Shown here in pieces: positions 44,375-51,610 of a stretch of 64,000 bases of DNA. Both the position numbers and the translations under genes were made by a program. Position 1 is the stretch's first letter, and every line of letters starts with the position of its first letter. Under the pieces are notes generated by a model. The model was not told the DNA's origin. It was given only the letters and a program-made list of their open reading frames with translations, and ran no database searches. Origin of the DNA: Brevibacterium sp. UCMA 11754 (GTDB lineage: Bacteria > Actinomycetota > Actinomycetes > Actinomycetales > Brevibacteriaceae); assembly GCF_021532275.1 (NCBI RefSeq), contig NZ_JACBOT010000021.1:248001-312000 (forward strand), read 5' to 3'.

Positions 44375-45226
44375 ATGTATCGTAACCGTATGAATGTGGC
44401 TCTTATCACTGGCGGAAGCTCTGGAATCGGCGCTGCCTTCGCCCGCGCCTTCGCCCGTCGGGGTCTTGATCTGGTGCTCGTCGCCCGAGATCGCTCAAAC
44501 CTCGACACCTTTGCCGAGCAGATCCGCGGCGAGTTCGGTGTAGGGGTCGAGGCCATTGTCGCCGACCTCTCTGACCGACACGACCAGGCGCTGGTGGCTG
44601 CGCGGGTCGAGGACCCGGGCGCCGAACCCACAATCGACGTCGTCGTCAACAACGCCGGGTTCTCGGTGCGCGCGAGTCTGCTGGAGAAGGAACTCGAGGA
44701 GCACGATCGAGGCTTCGAAGTGATGCAGCGAGCCGTGCTCGTCATCGGCGGCGCCGCAGCACGGGCAATGGCCCGACACAGGCGAGGATGGATCATCAAT
44801 GTCTGCTCGGTGAGCTCGGGCCTCACACAGAACAATTACACGGCCATCAAGGCATGGACGCAGAACTACTCCGAGGCACTGTCACTACAGACAGCAGGAA
44901 TGGGAGTGAACGTCACCGCACTCGTGCCCGGTTGGGTGCGCACTGAGTTCCATGCTCGTGCGGGCATCGCCGGATCGTCGATTCCCGACTTCCTGTGGCT
45001 GGACCCGGACCTGCTCGTGGAAGAGTGCCTCAAAGACGTCGCCCGGGGGAAGACCATCAGCGTCCCCGGGCTGCGGTGGAAGATCATCGTGGCGGCGCTG
45101 CGAGCCGCCCCTCGCCCGGCCGTTCATCGTCTCTCCTCGCTGCTCACCTCCCGACGGAACGGCGAGGTCCTCGCGGATGGGCCCGGCGATGGATCCGGTG
45201 CCAAGGGTGGATCCACGACCTCCTGA
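44375..45226 (+). CDS. SDR-family oxidoreductase, candidate acyl/alkyl-DHAP reductase
   Basis: A 283-residue classical short-chain dehydrogenase: TGGSSGIG at the nucleotide site, NNAG near residue 93, and the Y-x3-K catalytic pair in NNYTAIKAW. After the Rossmann core comes a C-terminal stretch with a hydrophobic helix (LRWKIIVAALRAAP) that could touch the membrane. In animals the acyl/alkyl-DHAP reductase PexRAP is also an SDR. Placement before plsC and an alkyl-DHAP synthase suggests the same step, but this is inference. ATG at 44375 is used; ATG at 44390 is possible. Confidence 0.82.
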   Translation: MYRNRMNVALITGGSSGIGAAFARAFARRGLDLVLVARDRSNLDTFAEQIRGEFGVGVEAIVADLSDRHDQALVAARVEDPGAEPTIDVVVNNAGFSVRASLLEKELEEHDRGFEVMQRAVLVIGGAAARAMARHRRGWIINVCSVSSGLTQNNYTAIKAWTQNYSEALSLQTAGMGVNVTALVPGWVRTEFHARAGIAGSSIPDFLWLDPDLLVEECLKDVARGKTISVPGLRWKIIVAALRAAPRPAVHRLSSLLTSRRNGEVLADGPGDGSGAKGGSTTS

Positions 45227-45329
45227 CTCACGAGCTCGACTCGCCCTCCGGTCGCCTTCGACACCTGGCCGTAAAATTTTCATCACCGATCTCCCATCCG
45301 AAACGGGCGTCGGCTCCGAATAGCCGTCG

Positions 45330-46157
45330 ATGAACGCAAAAAACCTCCACCCACAGGTGACGAAGAAGTACCGCTCGGGCCTCCGCGCGTCCCTGCGCTT
45401 CGTGCTTCAACGTGTCCTGTTCCGCGGTGTGCTGCGCTCCACCATCAGCCCCTCGGTGAGGCTCGATCCCAGCGTACGTGCGCTCAACGGCGGGTACCTG
45501 CTCGTCGCCAATCACACCTCTCACCTGGACGCGCCGATCATCGCGCAGAGCATGCCGCGGAAGCAGGCACGATTCCTGGCCACCGGAGTCGCCCACGACT
45601 ACTTCTTCACCGTCTGGTACCGAAGGCTCTTTGTGCGATGGCTCTTCAACGCCTTCCCGGTCCATCGCGGCGGTTCGCACGGCAGTTCGAACACTCCTCG
45701 CGCACTGCTGCGCGCCGGAGTGCCCGTCCTGCTCTTCCCCGAGGGCGGGCGACAGACCGATGGCGTCGTCGCTGACTTCAAGGTCGGCGCGATCCGACTC
45801 GCCGCCGACGCTGCGGTTCCGATCGTGCCGACTGCGATAATCGGAGGCTTCGAAGCCATGCCCAAGGGCAGCGGTTGGCCGCGGCCGGGCCGACCTCCCG
45901 TCCGTGTGGTCTTCGGCGAAGCACTCACTCCCGAGTCCGGCGAGTCACTCGCCTCGCTGACTTCTCGGGTGCAGACCCGCGTCGCGAATCTCTATGCTGC
46001 CGGCGCCACCGACATCGGCGTTCCCAGTACCCACCGCCGAGGCGACGACTCATCTGCCCGCGCGGACGGTTCCGGTCCACCTCGATCAGATCAACGACAC
46101 GACGGACGCTCTGTCACCGACGGACGCAATGTCACCGATGAAGGGATGAAGAATTGA
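45330..46157 (+). CDS. 1-acylglycerol-3-phosphate/DHAP-type acyltransferase (PlsC family)
   Basis: A 275-residue membrane-associated acyltransferase. Motif I is NHTSHLD (H-x4-D), the middle has FPVHRGG and motif III is FPEGGR, followed by VPIVPTAI (motif IV). These are the PlsC/GNPAT hallmarks for transfer of an acyl chain to a glycerol-phosphate-type acceptor. The last 40 residues form an Arg/Asp/Gly-rich tail with a small repeat (GRSVTDGRNVTDEG). Its stop overlaps the start of the alkyl-DHAP synthase gene (TTGA), so the two are coupled. The acceptor may be DHAP or alkyl-glycerol phosphate. Confidence 0.87.
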   Translation: MNAKNLHPQVTKKYRSGLRASLRFVLQRVLFRGVLRSTISPSVRLDPSVRALNGGYLLVANHTSHLDAPIIAQSMPRKQARFLATGVAHDYFFTVWYRRLFVRWLFNAFPVHRGGSHGSSNTPRALLRAGVPVLLFPEGGRQTDGVVADFKVGAIRLAADAAVPIVPTAIIGGFEAMPKGSGWPRPGRPPVRVVFGEALTPESGESLASLTSRVQTRVANLYAAGATDIGVPSTHRRGDDSSARADGSGPPRSDQRHDGRSVTDGRNVTDEGMKN

Positions 46158-47875
46158 ACACGCCTCTGAGAGTGGACGACGTCAGGCGACATCGCTGGTG
46201 GGGATGGGGCGCCGAGGGCGTTGAATTCGTCTGGGAGACCAAACCGGACTTCGCGGAGATCGCCAAGGAGAAGGTCGGTCTCGATCTGTGGAACGCGCCG
46301 CGACCGGGCACCCCGAACCTCAGCGATCACGAGGTACCGGAAACGCGCGTTGCGTCGAGCCTCGTCGAGGCACTGACCGCTGCCGTGGGTCCTGACAACG
46401 TCAGCGTCGACGACGAGCTGCGAGTCATCCACTCCTTCGGCCGCTCCCTGCCCGATCTCTATCGCGTGCGGAACGAAAGGATGACCCGCCTCGTCGATGT
46501 TGTCGTCCATCCCGGCTGCGAAGAGGAGATCGCCGCTGTACTCGATCTCGTCCTCGACCACGATCTCGTGCTCATCCCCTATGGCGGCGGCTCGTGCATC
46601 TCCGGTTCCGTCACGCCGGATCCGAGCGAAGAGCGCCCCATCATCTCGCTCAATCTTGGTCGGATGAGGAGAGTCATCGACGTCGACGAGCAATCGGGCC
46701 TCGCCCGCGTCGAAGCCGGAGCCTACGGGCCCGACCTCGAGGAACAGCTCAATCTTCGGGGCTGGACGATGGGCCATTTCCCGGACTCATTCAGCTATTC
46801 GACGCTCGGAGGCTGGGCCGCCACCCGCTCGTCCGGGATGCAGTCGGACAGATACGGCGATATCGAAGACATCGTACGCGGACTGCGCATGATCCATCCG
46901 CGCGGAGTCCTGATCAGCAAGCCCATTCCGGGCCGTGATTCGGGGCCATCAGTCCATGAGATGGCTCTGGGCAGCGAAGGCCGCCTCGGAGTCATCTCAG
47001 AGTGTACGGTTCAGGTCCATCGCAACCCCGAGGTCCGCGAGGTCGTCGGCTACCTCTACCGTGATTGGGCGCATGGGGTCGAGAGCATGCACGACATCGC
47101 TCGCTCGGAGGTCACCCCCAGCTTCACCCGCCTCTCGGACGGTCCGGAGACGCGATTCAGTCTTGCCATGGTCTCCCAGGCGACGACTGCGAAGGCGAAG
47201 GCGACTGCTCGTGTCCAGGATGCCCTGTTCGCCTATCTGCGCGCGAAGGGATGGGACACAACGGAGGGAATGTGCCTGTCCTATGTCTGCTTCGAAGGAT
47301 CGAAGGCGACCGTCGCGCGCGAACGGGCCGAGGTGAAGAAGATCGTCAAACGGCACGGTGGGATCGACCTTGGAACCGGCCCCGGAGCAGTCTACGACCA
47401 GAAGAAATTCGATACCCCATATCTGCGTGACTTCCTCCTCAATTACAAGGTCTTCGGTGATGTGTGCGAGACAGGGGTGACCTGGGCGAATCTCAAGAAC
47501 GTCCATGCGCGGGTCAATGAGCGGTTTCGGCTGATCCGGAGTCAGCAGGACGGCCCGGGCTTCATGTTCTGCCACATGTCTCACAGCTACCATGCAGGAG
47601 CCTGCCTGTACTTCACCTTCGCCGTGCCCTATGCCCGCGAGGACACGGCACTCAGGGAATACCAGACAGTCAAGGATGCCGTGCAACAGGAGTTCATCGA
47701 CTCCGGCGGCGGGCTCTCCCACCATCACGCGGTGGGCACCGAGCACCGACCGTGGATCGTCGACGACATCACGGAGCCCGGGGCCTTCATGGTCGATTCG
47801 CTGTTCCGCGCAACCGACCCGGGCAGGAACCTCAACCCGGGTAAGATCCTCGGCGAGTTCAATTCGACGCGGTAA
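46154..47875 (+). CDS. agpS: alkyldihydroxyacetonephosphate synthase (AGPS)-like FAD enzyme
   Basis: A 573-residue flavoprotein of the AGPS family, which swaps the acyl chain of acyl-DHAP for a fatty alcohol to form the ether bond. The N-terminal RWWGWG motif (14-19) and the PCMH FAD domain (about 105-285; YGGGSCISGSVTP, SYSTLGGWAATRSSGMQSD) are as in AGPS. The C-terminal GGLSHHHAVGTEHRPW holds the three consecutive histidines (523-525) that are essential in animal AGPS. GlcD-type hydroxy-acid oxidases lack that HHH motif in this form. The TTG start overlaps the plsC stop; GTG at residue 7 is an alternative. Confidence 0.87.
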   Translation: MNTPLRVDDVRRHRWWGWGAEGVEFVWETKPDFAEIAKEKVGLDLWNAPRPGTPNLSDHEVPETRVASSLVEALTAAVGPDNVSVDDELRVIHSFGRSLPDLYRVRNERMTRLVDVVVHPGCEEEIAAVLDLVLDHDLVLIPYGGGSCISGSVTPDPSEERPIISLNLGRMRRVIDVDEQSGLARVEAGAYGPDLEEQLNLRGWTMGHFPDSFSYSTLGGWAATRSSGMQSDRYGDIEDIVRGLRMIHPRGVLISKPIPGRDSGPSVHEMALGSEGRLGVISECTVQVHRNPEVREVVGYLYRDWAHGVESMHDIARSEVTPSFTRLSDGPETRFSLAMVSQATTAKAKATARVQDALFAYLRAKGWDTTEGMCLSYVCFEGSKATVARERAEVKKIVKRHGGIDLGTGPGAVYDQKKFDTPYLRDFLLNYKVFGDVCETGVTWANLKNVHARVNERFRLIRSQQDGPGFMFCHMSHSYHAGACLYFTFAVPYAREDTALREYQTVKDAVQQEFIDSGGGLSHHHAVGTEHRPWIVDDITEPGAFMVDSLFRATDPGRNLNPGKILGEFNSTR

Positions 47876-47905
47876 TTGATCGGAGTGGTCCTGCGAAGTG
47901 CGGCA

Positions 47906-47929
47906 GTGTCACCACATCAGCGGTGACAC
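47906..47929 (+). terminator. hairpin after agpS
   Basis: A perfect 8-bp stem (GTGTCACC / GGTGACAC) with an 8-base loop starts 30 bases after the agpS stop. There is no T-run, so it may be a weak or Rho-aided terminator, or an operator. Confidence 0.4.
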
Positions 47930-47946
47930 CACTACTCGATCAGCTC

Positions 47947-47976
47947 TTGTCACCATGTCTAGCGGCGAAATACACT
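47947..47976 (+). promoter_or_regulatory. promoter of the methyltransferase leader frame
   Basis: TTGTCA (47947-47952), an 18-base spacer and TACACT (47971-47976). The -10 ends 6 bases before ATG 47983, so the transcript should be leaderless and begin at that ATG. Confidence 0.6.
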
Positions 47977-47982
47977 TTGCCG

Positions 47983-48045
47983 ATGATCACCACCCCCGCC
48001 GAGGTTGTCGATGCCGGCTCCCACGACTGGGCACAGCATGTCTGA
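47983..48045 (+). CDS. 20-residue leader frame overlapping the methyltransferase start
   Basis: The frame MITTPAEVVDAGSHDWAQHV begins at the predicted transcription start and stops with TGA inside ATGTCTGA, so it overlaps the methyltransferase ATG (48038). It could be a coupled leader peptide. It could also be the true N-terminus of the methyltransferase, split by a one-base indel, because HDWAQHV would run smoothly into SDFAWDPDTYLE. Confidence 0.4.
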   Translation: MITTPAEVVDAGSHDWAQHV

Positions 48046-48646
48046 TTTCGCATGGGATCCTGACACCTATCTCGAAGTCATGGCCGAGGAGATCCCCGAC
48101 TACCCGCGTCTGCAGCAGGAACTGGTCGCGGCCGTCGTCGAGGTCGTCCCGCAGACGATCCTCGACCTCGGGGTGGGCAGCGGACTGACGGCACGACGGG
48201 TCGCCGAGGCGCTTCCGCAGACTCATATTCTCGGCATCGACGAGAGCGAGGAGATGCTGATCGGGGCGTCTCGCGTCCTCGCCCCGGATCGCACGACGCT
48301 GGCTTACGGGCGACTTCAGGATCCGCTGCCGGAGGGCCCCTTCGACCTCGTCATGTCGACACTTGCCGTGCACCACCTCGACGGCGCGGGCAAGGCCGAT
48401 CTGTTCTCGCGGATCGAACAAGTCCTTGTTCCTGGCGGCCGGTTCGTTCTCGCAGATCTCGTCGTTCCGCCCGATCCGGCTGATGTGATCACTCCGATCG
48501 ACGGGGTCATCGACACCCCCAGTCCGCTGGCCGAACAACTCGAGTGGCTGAGCGAGGCAGGGCTGACACCCCGCGTGACCTGGCAGCATCGGGATCTTGC
48601 GGTGGTCGCCGCAGACAAGATTGGACAAAGACACCGACGGGACTGA
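48038..48646 (+). CDS. class I SAM-dependent methyltransferase
   Basis: About 202 residues with the SAM-binding motif ILDLGVGSGLTARRVAEALP, an acidic GIDESEEML strand II, and DLVMSTLAVHHLDGAGK motif. The family is UbiE/small-molecule-like and the substrate is unknown. ATG at 48038 is chosen because it fits the family's short N-terminus (DPDTYLEVMAEEIPDYP) and overlaps the stop of a leader frame. ATG at 48011, with GAGG 6 bases upstream, is an alternative. It is not clearly linked to the ether-lipid genes before it. Confidence 0.8.
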   Translation: MSDFAWDPDTYLEVMAEEIPDYPRLQQELVAAVVEVVPQTILDLGVGSGLTARRVAEALPQTHILGIDESEEMLIGASRVLAPDRTTLAYGRLQDPLPEGPFDLVMSTLAVHHLDGAGKADLFSRIEQVLVPGGRFVLADLVVPPDPADVITPIDGVIDTPSPLAEQLEWLSEAGLTPRVTWQHRDLAVVAADKIGQRHRRD

Positions 48647-48685
48647 GCACACTTCCGGTCAGTCTCCCTCGGATGACCCGCTTCC

Positions 48686-48735
48686 TTGACACGCTTCCAA
48701 TACACTCGTATGGTGCATACAATACGAACGTATTG
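48686..48735 (+). promoter_or_regulatory. promoter with two tandem TetR-type operators
   Basis: The promoter is TTGACA (48686-48691), a 17-base spacer and TATGGT (48709-48714). The palindrome CAATACGAACGTATTG (48720-48735, 7+2+7 perfect) covers the start site. A weaker copy, CAATACACTCGTATGG (48698-48713), covers the spacer and -10. The copies are 22 bases apart, two helical turns. They probably bind the TetR regulator encoded two genes downstream. Confidence 0.72.
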
Positions 48736-48745
48736 GGGAGTGGTT

Positions 48746-49381
48746 GTGTTCCGTATTCTCGAGCTCGTGGGCCTGCTTGCACCGGCGGCAGGAGTCGTTC
48801 TGCTTGTCATCTATCGACGCCGAGCCACCGTCGGCGCCGGATGGGGAATTGCTGGCTGTGTCGTGGCGCTGCTCGCGTCTGGGGTCGGTATTGCTGATAC
48901 GCGCCTGGCTGCGATCGGGAGTCTTGGAGGAGCCACTTTCGTTGAGCAGCTTCACGGGTGGACACTCGGACGGTTCGGTCTGCTCACGCTCGCTGTGGCT
49001 CTGCTGCTCATCGGAGCAGCAGCGGGACGCAAGCAGACTGCTCACAGTACTTCCTACGGTGTCGGCTCAGCCAGGCCCACGGCAAGCAGAACAGTGACGA
49101 TGCTGGTGATCACCGGGTTGGCACTGTCCACCATCGGCATCGTCATGCAGTTCGTGCCGATCGACCTCGGCAACGACCATGAAGGACTGACCGAGATCAT
49201 CGGTTTGCTGATGGAGACGGTGGAATTCGCCCTTATAGGAGCGGGGGTGCTTGCTCTAAGTTTTGCCATCGTCACCGACAGACCGCGTTCCGATTCCCTG
49301 CCCGATCCTGACGACTGGCTCAAGCGTTCAGCTCTCGGGGTCCATCGCCTGTATCGTCAGTTCCATGAACGACGCGGATGA
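48746..49381 (+). CDS. four-helix membrane protein of unknown function
   Basis: A 211-residue protein with about four to five hydrophobic segments: LVGLLAPAAGVVLLVIY, then a GWGIAGCVVALLASGVG stretch, LTLAVALLLIGAA, MLVITGLALSTIGIV and LIGAGVLALSFAIV. I do not recognise the family. GTG at 48746 has GGGGAG 5 bases upstream. It is co-transcribed with a TetR regulator, whose start lies inside its 3' end, from a promoter with two TetR-like operators. Such pairs are often self-regulated stress or efflux-accessory genes, but nothing in the protein shows transport. Confidence 0.72.
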   Translation: MFRILELVGLLAPAAGVVLLVIYRRRATVGAGWGIAGCVVALLASGVGIADTRLAAIGSLGGATFVEQLHGWTLGRFGLLTLAVALLLIGAAAGRKQTAHSTSYGVGSARPTASRTVTMLVITGLALSTIGIVMQFVPIDLGNDHEGLTEIIGLLMETVEFALIGAGVLALSFAIVTDRPRSDSLPDPDDWLKRSALGVHRLYRQFHERRG

Positions 49382-49961
49382 GCACAGCGGTCCGATCATC
49401 AGCGAGTCCGCCCAACACCTGATTGATACGATGATCGATCTCGTCTCCGAAGGAGGATTCGAGGCACTCAGCGTGCGGACAGTGGCGACTCGAACCGGGG
49501 TATCGATCGGCGCGGTACAACATCACTTCCCCACTAAGTCACAGATGCTCGTCGGTGCCATGAGGGAGATCTCACGGCGCGAAATCAAGAGATTCGAGCG
49601 GGCGACCGCCGACAAGAACCCCACCTCTCGGCGTAATGCTCTGCTCGACATGCTCTTGCCCTCGAACCCCGATGACCCGGCGGCTCGAGTCTGGCTCCAA
49701 CTCTCCGCCCGAGCAAGCGTGGACCCTGCGGTCAAGGAGATAAACTCCGCCATGTGGGGCCGCCTGCGGTCCGAGCTGGCCGATGCACTGCGTCCGCAGA
49801 TCGCTCAACCTGAGGAAGCGATGCTTCGGGCGACCGAACTGCTGGCATTGTGCGACGGTCTCGCAGTGGCAATCCTCGCCGAGGAAGGAGCGGTCACCTC
49901 CACAACCGCTCGCACAATCGTGGAAGGCCATATTGCAGGACTGTTGCCGTCCGCGAACTGA
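49365..49961 (+). CDS. TetR-family transcriptional regulator
   Basis: A 198-residue repressor. The N-terminal HTH (about 15-60) reads SVRTVATRTGVSIGAVQHHFPTK, a clear TetR signature. The C-terminal helical domain (TetR_C type, about 90-195) includes WLQLSARASVDPAV. ATG at 49365 lies inside the 3' end of the membrane-protein gene, a 17-base overlap, so the two are coupled. It probably represses the shared promoter at 48686-48735. Confidence 0.9.
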   Translation: MNDADEHSGPIISESAQHLIDTMIDLVSEGGFEALSVRTVATRTGVSIGAVQHHFPTKSQMLVGAMREISRREIKRFERATADKNPTSRRNALLDMLLPSNPDDPAARVWLQLSARASVDPAVKEINSAMWGRLRSELADALRPQIAQPEEAMLRATELLALCDGLAVAILAEEGAVTSTTARTIVEGHIAGLLPSAN

Positions 49962-50047
49962 CGCGTGGTCTGCCGTCTCTGTGAGGCCTCCGACGAGGAG
50001 GAGAATATCGCCGAGGTGGCCCGTAGAACCGAGCGTGACCTCGGTGT

Positions 50048-50053
50048 TAGTCT
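50048..50053 (+). promoter_or_regulatory. -10 box of the selD promoter (leaderless)
   Basis: TAGTCT ends exactly 6 bases before the selD ATG (50060), and there is no Shine-Dalgarno. The -35 is weak. Confidence 0.5.
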
Positions 50054-50059
50054 CGCGGT

Positions 50060-51046
50060 ATGACTGCGACTCGGGAACGTCTGACCTCATTCGCCCACGG
50101 CGGAGGCTGTGCCTGCAAGATCCCGCCCGGCGAGCTCGAAGAGGCGGTCAAGGGCCTGACCGGCCAGTGTGGTGCCGATGTCCTCGTCGGCCTCGACGAC
50201 GGTGACGATGCCTCTGCCGTCCGGGTCCGCGACGACCTCGCGGTGCTCTCGACCGCTGACTTCTTCACCCCTGTCGTCGACGATGCCTACGACTGGGGTC
50301 GGATAGCCGCGGCGAACGCCCTGTCCGACATCTACGCGATGGGCGGGACGCCGATCACGGCGATCAACCTCGTCGGCTGGCCGCGCGAGAAGCTGCCGAT
50401 GGAACTGCTCACCGAGGTCCTTCGCGGAGGCCTCGACGTCGCCGCGCAGGCGAAGTGCCCCGTCGCCGGTGGCCATTCGATCGACGATCCCGAACCGAAG
50501 TACGGTATGGCCGTGACCGGTATCGCCCATCCCGATGAGCTCATGCGCAATGACGCCGCCGAGGCGGGCCTGCCCTTGACATTGACGAAGCCCATCGGTG
50601 TGGGCATCCTCAACAACCGACACAAGCAGACCGGCGAATACTTCGCCGAGGCCGTGGCCACAATGACCTCGCTCAACGACGAAGCGGCACGTGCGGCACT
50701 GGCCGCAGGCGTGCGCGCAGCCACCGATGTCACTGGCTTCGGACTGCTCGGCCACCTGTTCAAGATGTGCCGTGCTTCAGGCGTCGGTGCGGTCATCGAC
50801 GCGGCTGCTGTTCCCCGCCTCGGCGGAGTCGATGAGTCGATCGCGGACGGGTACGTCTCCGGCGGTACTCGCCGCAACCTCGACTGGGTGCGTCCCAGCC
50901 TCACCGCCGACGACTCAGTGAGCGAGGATGACCTGCTCCTCCTCGCTGACGCACAGACCTCTGGCGGACTGCTCGTCGTCGGTGAGATTCCAGGTCAGCC
51001 GATCATCGGGGAGATCGTCGTCGGCTCGGGCGTCCACGTGCGGTGA
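50060..51046 (+). CDS. selD: selenide, water dikinase (selenophosphate synthetase)
   Basis: A 328-residue ATP-dependent enzyme that makes selenophosphate for SelA. The active-site loop GGGCACKIPPGEL has C17 and K20 at the same positions as in E. coli SelD, so the enzyme uses Cys, not Sec. Further marks are STADFFTPVVDDAYDWGRIAAANALSDIYAMGG and ATDVTGFGLLGHL. It is slightly shorter than the usual 345 residues, chiefly at the C-terminus. It lies apart from selAB-tRNA-Sec (10 kb) but next to the formate dehydrogenase operon, which is convergent with it. Confidence 0.96.
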   Translation: MTATRERLTSFAHGGGCACKIPPGELEEAVKGLTGQCGADVLVGLDDGDDASAVRVRDDLAVLSTADFFTPVVDDAYDWGRIAAANALSDIYAMGGTPITAINLVGWPREKLPMELLTEVLRGGLDVAAQAKCPVAGGHSIDDPEPKYGMAVTGIAHPDELMRNDAAEAGLPLTLTKPIGVGILNNRHKQTGEYFAEAVATMTSLNDEAARAALAAGVRAATDVTGFGLLGHLFKMCRASGVGAVIDAAAVPRLGGVDESIADGYVSGGTRRNLDWVRPSLTADDSVSEDDLLLLADAQTSGGLLVVGEIPGQPIIGEIVVGSGVHVR

Positions 51047-51080
51047 CCCGTTGGGCACCCCTCACCGTTAGCGCCATAAG

Positions 51081-51099
51081 CACCCTGTGCAACAGGTGG
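51081..51099 (+). terminator. possible terminator after selD
   Basis: A short stem (CACCCTGT with ACAGGTG, one bulge, GCA loop) is followed by GTTTAGT, 35 bases past the selD stop. Confidence 0.4.
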
Positions 51100-51219
51100 T
51101 TTAGTCACTGGCAGGGCGGGGTGCGCGGGTACCTGTATGCCGTGACGGCAAGGGTAGGAGATGGGGGCTGCGGGCACGGCGCACCTTCAAATCGTGGCAG
51201 ACCCCTCCACTTCTTCCGC

Positions 51220-51450
51220 TCAGGAGGGCGTGACGTCCTCATCGCGGAAGCGCCGGAATCCGCTGGTGAAGAGCCAATAGAAGACTCCGGTCAAAAGCGC
51301 GCCGAGGATAACCTCCCACCAGCCAAATGAGCCGTGGCCCCAGCCGATCAGGTGCATGATGTACCGGACGACGGGGACGAGTACAGTCACGACCGCAGCT
51401 TCTTTGAGGCTGCGCCGGTCGTTGAGCAGCTCCTTGAATGCGTCCTTCAT
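51220..51450 (-). CDS. small membrane protein of unknown function
   Basis: A 76-residue protein with two hydrophobic helices (AAVVTVLVPVVRYIMHLIGW and WWEVILGALLTGVFYWLF) and charged ends. I do not recognise the family. It lies downstream of the formate dehydrogenase operon on the same strand with a gap of 160 bases, so it may have its own promoter. Length and codon pattern support a real gene. Confidence 0.6.
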   Translation of the reverse strand: MKDAFKELLNDRRSLKEAAVVTVLVPVVRYIMHLIGWGHGSFGWWEVILGALLTGVFYWLFTSGFRRFRDEDVTPS

Positions 51451-51610
51451 AGACCTCTCACGTTACTGCACATGCTGTATTTTGCAATACGCATTGCCGA
51501 AAGTCCTGAGCATTCCTCACCGGTGATGACACAACACACCGTTGCGCCAGGTGGTGGCGCGGCTCCAGGTGAGGGGTTCCATCCACTGACTCCGGCAGTC
51601 CGCGAAGAGC

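Noticed and set aside
46154-47875. Simple glycolate/D-lactate oxidase assignment
   Set aside because: The RWWGWG N-terminus and the three consecutive histidines in GGLSHHHAVG point to the AGPS branch, and the neighbours are lipid enzymes.
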